From Methanoregulaceae archaeon (GTDB lineage Archaea; Halobacteriota; Methanomicrobia; Methanomicrobiales; Methanospirillaceae): a stretch of DNA of 10,515 nt. Made by a program: the position numbers and the translations under genes. A model generated the notes under the pieces. That model had not been told where the DNA came from and ran no database searches. It saw nothing but the letters and a program-made list of their open reading frames with translations. Numbering within the stretch: the stretch's first letter is position 1; each line of letters begins with the position of its first letter. Of this stretch, positions 6,825 to 10,515 are shown one piece after another. The stretch spans positions 1-10,515 of the forward strand of contig JAJRBP010000182.1 of NCBI GenBank assembly GCA_028679405.1, written 5' to 3'.

Positions 6825-6832
6825 TTATATAA
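6825..6832 (+). promoter_or_regulatory. TATA box for the FlaI-FlaJ pair
   Basis: TTATATAA preceded by AAGG (BRE-like purines) matches the archaeal TATA consensus. Transcription would be expected to begin about 25 bases downstream, near 6854. That is after the upstream GTG at 6848 but before the ATG at 6869, so this element favours the ATG as start of the FlaI-type gene. Confidence 0.55.
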
Positions 6833-6868
6833 TCTGCCAGGAATCCTGTGTCGGGCAGGCGGTTCCCA

Positions 6869-8506
6869 ATGCAACTTCAAGGGATCTCCGGAATTATTGG
6901 AAAGATCAGCCGTTTCAGGCCGGGACAGCAACCGCAACGGGGCATCGTTCCGGATAAAAATACCGGGACGGCAGCATTTTCGCTGTACGATCCCGAACTG
7001 GAACCTCCTCTCGTAACCGCAACGGCCCCTGATTATTATTTTGAGATCGAGCGCTACTGGGTCGATCCGGGCCGTGCAATCGTGATCATCGCAAGGGATA
7101 CGAGGACCAACCAGATAGAGTACCTCCTGTACGAGCCTGCCCTGTCCGAGACCGAATACGAACTTCTCGAGAGGATCCATGCGGACCTCCGCAATATCCT
7201 CGTGCTCGGGGAGGAAGACCTCCACAAGGATCGCACCACGATGATCGTTTCAAAACTTGTGCTTCTCCTCGACGAGTACGGAATACATCCCGGGCCGGCC
7301 AGCCTGCACCGCCTCCATTACTTCCTGATCCGGAACTTTATCGGGTGGGGACGGATCGACCCGCTCATGAAAGATCCGTACCTTGAGGACATCTCCTGCG
7401 ATGGAACCGGTGTCCCGCTCTACCTGTATCACCGGAAGTACCGGAATGTCAGGACGAACATCGCTTTTTCTGCAGAGATCCTCAATTCGCTGGCTATCAG
7501 CCTTGCCCAGCGGTCCGGCAAGCACATCTCGACGGGTTCGCCGATGATAGATGCGACGCTCCCCGATGGATCGCGGCTCCAGCTCACGCTCGGAACAGAG
7601 GTCACTACCCGCGGGACATCGTTTACTATCAGGAAGTTTCGCGAGGAACCGTTCTCACCGGTGGAACTGATCGAGTACGGTACCTTCAACAGCGAGATGC
7701 TCGTCTACTTCTGGCTCGCAATCGAGAACAACAAGAGCCTGATCTTCATCGGCGGGACTGCATCAGGAAAGACGACATCGCTCAATGCGGTCTCGCTCTT
7801 CATCCCCCCTGGTGCAAAAGTCGTGAGCATCGAGGATACCAGGGAGATCACCCTCTTTCACGAGAACTGGATCGCGAGCGTCACCAGGGGAGCGGTCGGC
7901 GAAGGCACGGGGGAGATCGACATGTTCGACCTGCTCCGGTCAGCGATGCGGCAGCGGCCTGAATACATCCTCGTCGGGGAAGTCCGGGGGCATGAAGCCC
8001 AGACTCTCTTCCAGGCGATGAATACAGGCCATACGACCTTCTCGACCATGCACGCAGGCAGTGTTGACGCAGCGATTCACCGCCTCGAGAGCGAACCCCT
8101 GAATGTCCCGAGGAACATGGTCCAGGCCCTCAACATCGTCAGTGTCCAGGCCCTCGTCTACCGGGGGACGGAACGCATCAGGCGGGCCCAGGAGATCGTC
8201 GAGATCGCGGGGATCGATCCGTCCACCGGGAATCTCCGGGTCAATACGGTCTTTGAATACGACCCGGTCCTGGACCGGTTCACCTACACGGGAAGATCTG
8301 GGGTCTACGCGCAGATTGCCGAACAGAGGGGATGGAGCAGGGAGGTCATGGAGAAAGAGACAGCAGTGCGGAAGCAACTCCTCGAGGCGATGCACCAGCA
8401 GGGGATCAGGGATTATGTCCGGGTCTCGAAGATCTTCGAGGCATACTATATCGACCCGGCCCGCGTCCTTGCAGGCATCGGGGACCTCGACCGGGTCCTT
8501 TCATGA
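6869..8506 (+). CDS. FlaI/ArlI-type secretion/filament ATPase (GspE/VirB11 superfamily)
   Basis: A 545-residue hexameric motor ATPase of archaeal archaella or type IV pili. Motifs (numbered from this ATG): N-terminal domain with the FlaI-like ERYWVDPGRAIVIIA (61-75) and YLLYEPALSETE (85-96); Walker A GGTASGKTT (295-303); Asp box SIEDTREI (320-327); Walker B YILVGEVRG (366-374) with catalytic Glu371; His box TGHTTFSTMHAGS (386-398). The C-terminal 60 residues (RDYVRVSKIFEAYYIDPARV) are the usual FlaI-type tail. The ATG at 6869 is preferred to the GTG at 6848 because GGCGGT lies 5 bases upstream and the TATA box at 6825-6832 predicts transcription starting near 6854. It overlaps the next gene by ATGA. 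Archaellum versus pilus cannot be decided here, as no pilin, FlaF, FlaG or FlaH is adjacent; hence no gene symbol. Confidence 0.92.
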   Translation: MQLQGISGIIGKISRFRPGQQPQRGIVPDKNTGTAAFSLYDPELEPPLVTATAPDYYFEIERYWVDPGRAIVIIARDTRTNQIEYLLYEPALSETEYELLERIHADLRNILVLGEEDLHKDRTTMIVSKLVLLLDEYGIHPGPASLHRLHYFLIRNFIGWGRIDPLMKDPYLEDISCDGTGVPLYLYHRKYRNVRTNIAFSAEILNSLAISLAQRSGKHISTGSPMIDATLPDGSRLQLTLGTEVTTRGTSFTIRKFREEPFSPVELIEYGTFNSEMLVYFWLAIENNKSLIFIGGTASGKTTSLNAVSLFIPPGAKVVSIEDTREITLFHENWIASVTRGAVGEGTGEIDMFDLLRSAMRQRPEYILVGEVRGHEAQTLFQAMNTGHTTFSTMHAGSVDAAIHRLESEPLNVPRNMVQALNIVSVQALVYRGTERIRRAQEIVEIAGIDPSTGNLRVNTVFEYDPVLDRFTYTGRSGVYAQIAEQRGWSREVMEKETAVRKQLLEAMHQQGIRDYVRVSKIFEAYYIDPARVLAGIGDLDRVLS

Positions 8507-10428
8507 ACCTGAACAGAATGATCAGGTCCAGGGTCACCCGGGACCCGGGAAAGTACCAGGACCTCAATGCGGACCTGGTCTCCGCGAGAATCCCCATGAC
8601 CCTGGAGCGATTTCTCTGGCGGGGTTTTCTGGTCTCCCTTCTTGCAGGGATCGTATCCGCGGCGGCCGGTTACGTGATTTCCGGGATCCTTCTCTCCGGA
8701 TCATCCCGCCTCACCTCAGGATTATCCACCATCACGATGCCGGTGAGGATAACCCTCGCGGACCAGGGACAGGTATTCCTCGCCCAGACAGGGGCCGCGG
8801 TGCTTGCATTCCTCATCGGGATGACTATCGCCCACCTGCTTGTCAGGAGTTACCCTGGTTTCCGGAAGAAGAACAGGGCTACAAGGATCAACCTCACCCT
8901 CCACAATGCAGTCGCCTACATGTACGCGATGCGGAAGGGCGGTGCGGAACTGATGGTGATATTCAGATCGATCTCTGAGAACGCACTGGTGTACGGGGAG
9001 GTCGCACTCGAGTTCCGCCAGATCGTACGTGACGCCGATTTCTTCGGGCACGATGTCATCTACGCGATGCGGAACCTGATGGAGACCACGCCTTCTGATA
9101 AACTGAAACAGTTCCTCGAGGACATGGTCTCCGTTATCGAGAGCGGAGGCGACCTCTCCGGTTTCCTGGCGGGAAGGGTGAGGATGTACCAGGACGAGGC
9201 CCGTTTCGAGCAGAAACAGTTCCTGAACTTCCTCTCGCTTGTCGCGGAGGCGTATGTTACCCTGTTTGTCGCAGGGCCCCTGTTCCTTATCATCATCATG
9301 GTCGTGATGGGTATGCTCGGGAGTGGAGCGGTATTCCAGATGAGCATGACTACCTACGCGCTCCTGCCTCTCGGGTCGGCCATCTTCATCGTCCTTATCG
9401 ATCTCATCTCAATCAAGACCGAGCAGGTGAAAAGGTATACAAAATCGAGGATCCTCCGGGAGTACCCGGATATCAGGATTATTCCGGGAACCACGGATGA
9501 CTCGATCTCACAACAGCTCGGGAGGTACGACCGGATAAGGACCATAAGAAGTATCCTCCGCCACCCGTTCCAGTCTTTTGTCAATGACTACAGGAGAACA
9601 CTCTTCATAGCCGTCCCCGCTGCAGCCGCATATTTTATCCTCTCGTATCTTGCCCTTCCCCCTGCGACGGACTTCGAGATGTACATCGATCTCATCGACG
9701 ACCATGTGGTGATCGCCATCCTGATCGTGCTCGTCCCGTACGGGGTATTCTATGAGCTCTGGAACAGGCGCGTCCGGAAGATCGAATCGCTCATCCCTGA
9801 TTTTCTCGAGCGGATGGCAGGGATCAACAAGGTGGGTCTCACTATCGCCCAGTCGATCGCGATCATGGTGAACACGAATCTCGGGCTCCTCTCCTACGAG
9901 ATCAGGAGGCTGAAGCGTGACATGGACTGGGGGGCGAACTTCTCGGAGGCACTGATACGATTCGAGCAGCGGATAAGTACCCCCGAGATCGCGCGGAGCG
10001 TCACCCTTATCACCAAGGCGAGCGAGATGAGCGGATCTATCGGCGAGGTTCTCACGATAGCGGGAAGCGACGCGAGGATGTCCGATGCCCTGAAGCGGGA
10101 CCGGCTCTCGGAGATGTTCATCTACACGGCTATCGTGTACCTTGCGTTCTTTGTCTTCCTCTTCGTGGTAGTCGTGATCAGCAGCCAGTTCCTTCCCGTG
10201 CTCGCTGCGATCACGACAGAAGGCCTTCCTGTGACCGGTGTTCTGGCAGGGATCAACAAGGTCTCGATCCAGACCTTCGGAAGGCTCATGTACCACACGT
10301 GCCTTGTCCAGGCACTGTTCTCCGGGATGATCGCCGGGCAGATGGGAGAGTCCTCGTTAGGGGCAGGGCTCAAACACGCCGCAATCATGCTCGCAGCCTC
10401 GCTCATCGTGTTCAATCTCGTGCTGTGA
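8503..10428 (+). CDS. FlaJ/ArlJ-type membrane platform protein with two T2SF domains
   Basis: A 641-residue polytopic membrane protein partnering the ATPase just upstream; the ATG lies in the 4-base ATGA overlap with the ATPase stop, implying translational coupling. Hydrophobic segments appear at roughly 38-65, 92-114, 248-272, 284-304, 366-386, 402-420, 540-562, 597-612 and 625-641. Two cytoplasmic helical T2SF (GspF/TadC-like) domains are visible, one at about 134-245 (LHNAVAYMYAMRKGGAEL, then ESGGDLSGFLAGR) and one at about 428-535 (LIPDFLERMAGINKVGLTIA, then ASEMSGSIGEVL). The repeated 'xxAxxxxxGxxL' and 'ExSGSIGEVL'-like signatures are typical of the family. It forms the inner-membrane base on which FlaI acts to extrude or rotate the filament. 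It is longer than the FlaJ proteins I recall (about 550-600). No pilin gene follows within the window. Confidence 0.9.
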   Translation: MNLNRMIRSRVTRDPGKYQDLNADLVSARIPMTLERFLWRGFLVSLLAGIVSAAAGYVISGILLSGSSRLTSGLSTITMPVRITLADQGQVFLAQTGAAVLAFLIGMTIAHLLVRSYPGFRKKNRATRINLTLHNAVAYMYAMRKGGAELMVIFRSISENALVYGEVALEFRQIVRDADFFGHDVIYAMRNLMETTPSDKLKQFLEDMVSVIESGGDLSGFLAGRVRMYQDEARFEQKQFLNFLSLVAEAYVTLFVAGPLFLIIIMVVMGMLGSGAVFQMSMTTYALLPLGSAIFIVLIDLISIKTEQVKRYTKSRILREYPDIRIIPGTTDDSISQQLGRYDRIRTIRSILRHPFQSFVNDYRRTLFIAVPAAAAYFILSYLALPPATDFEMYIDLIDDHVVIAILIVLVPYGVFYELWNRRVRKIESLIPDFLERMAGINKVGLTIAQSIAIMVNTNLGLLSYEIRRLKRDMDWGANFSEALIRFEQRISTPEIARSVTLITKASEMSGSIGEVLTIAGSDARMSDALKRDRLSEMFIYTAIVYLAFFVFLFVVVVISSQFLPVLAAITTEGLPVTGVLAGINKVSIQTFGRLMYHTCLVQALFSGMIAGQMGESSLGAGLKHAAIMLAASLIVFNLVL

Positions 10429-10432
10429 AAAC

Positions 10433-10468
10433 GGGAGAGGGTCATTCTATCCATCTCCCCAAAAAAAA
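10433..10468. terminator. Hairpin plus A8/T8 tract after the FlaJ-type gene
   Basis: A 6-bp stem GGGAGA (10433-10438) pairing with TCTCCC (10454-10459), extendable by two pairs past one mismatch, starts 5 bases after the FlaJ-type stop. It is followed by eight A on the plus strand (10461-10468). The plus strand has no T tract, so the T8 on the minus strand would better terminate a leftward gene lying beyond the right edge. Either way it marks a likely operon boundary. The last 47 bases show no gene I can support. Confidence 0.4.
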
Positions 10469-10515
10469 GCACGCACCCTCCATCCCGGCAGTATGCGAAT
10501 ATCCGGGCGGGAATG

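Noticed and set aside
8332..8502. Upstream extension of the FlaJ-type frame inside the ATPase gene
   Set aside because: The extension overlaps the conserved ATPase C-terminus, and the ATG at 8503 in the ATGA overlap is a typical coupled start.
9508..10296. 262-codon antisense frame under the FlaJ-type gene
   Set aside because: Charged, His/Asp/Arg-rich composition is the complement of hydrophobic membrane codons; no motif or start signal.

Overview
The window looks like chromosomal DNA of a GC-rich methanogenic archaeon, most likely of the Methanomicrobiales (inferred from gene families only). The reasons are FlaI/FlaJ-type (archaeal type IV filament) ATPase and membrane genes, KaiC/RAD55-type RecA-fold proteins, archaeal TATA-like promoters, GGTGA-type ribosome binding sites and very short gene spacings. 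No rRNA, tRNA, CRISPR array, insertion sequence or phage gene was seen.

Layout. At the left edge is the first third or less of an aldo/keto reductase, read leftward. Divergent from it is a class V aminotransferase-fold cysteine desulfurase (314-1483). A 256-base gap follows, which holds an imperfect 30-bp repeat. Next is a large STAS-domain / uncharacterised middle / phosphotransferase-kinase fusion (1740-4130), closed by a strong hairpin. A leftward operon then runs from about 6705 to 4293: a RAD55/KaiC-like protein with a ruined Walker A site, an intact KaiC-like ATPase, and a ferritin-like/VIT1-CCC1 membrane metal transporter. Divergent from that operon, across an AT-rich promoter region, is a rightward pair with a 4-base overlap: a FlaI-type secretion/filament ATPase and a FlaJ-type double T2SF-domain membrane platform.

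How the genes may work together. FlaI and FlaJ form the motor and membrane base of an archaellum or archaeal type IV pilus; no pilin/archaellin, FlaF, FlaG or canonical FlaH is in the window. FlaH is itself a RecA/KaiC-fold partner of FlaI, so the divergent KaiC-like pair may partner or regulate this motor; that is inference from context only. The STAS-kinase fusion looks like a self-contained signalling switch, and the ferritin-VIT protein is expected to sense and export iron or manganese.

The most unusual point is the junction of the two KaiC-like genes. They lie in one reading frame separated by a single TAA. The conserved N-terminal KaiC segment of the second gene is encoded directly after that stop, with no ATG, GTG or TTG available to start it, although a strong GGTGAT ribosome binding site sits just upstream.
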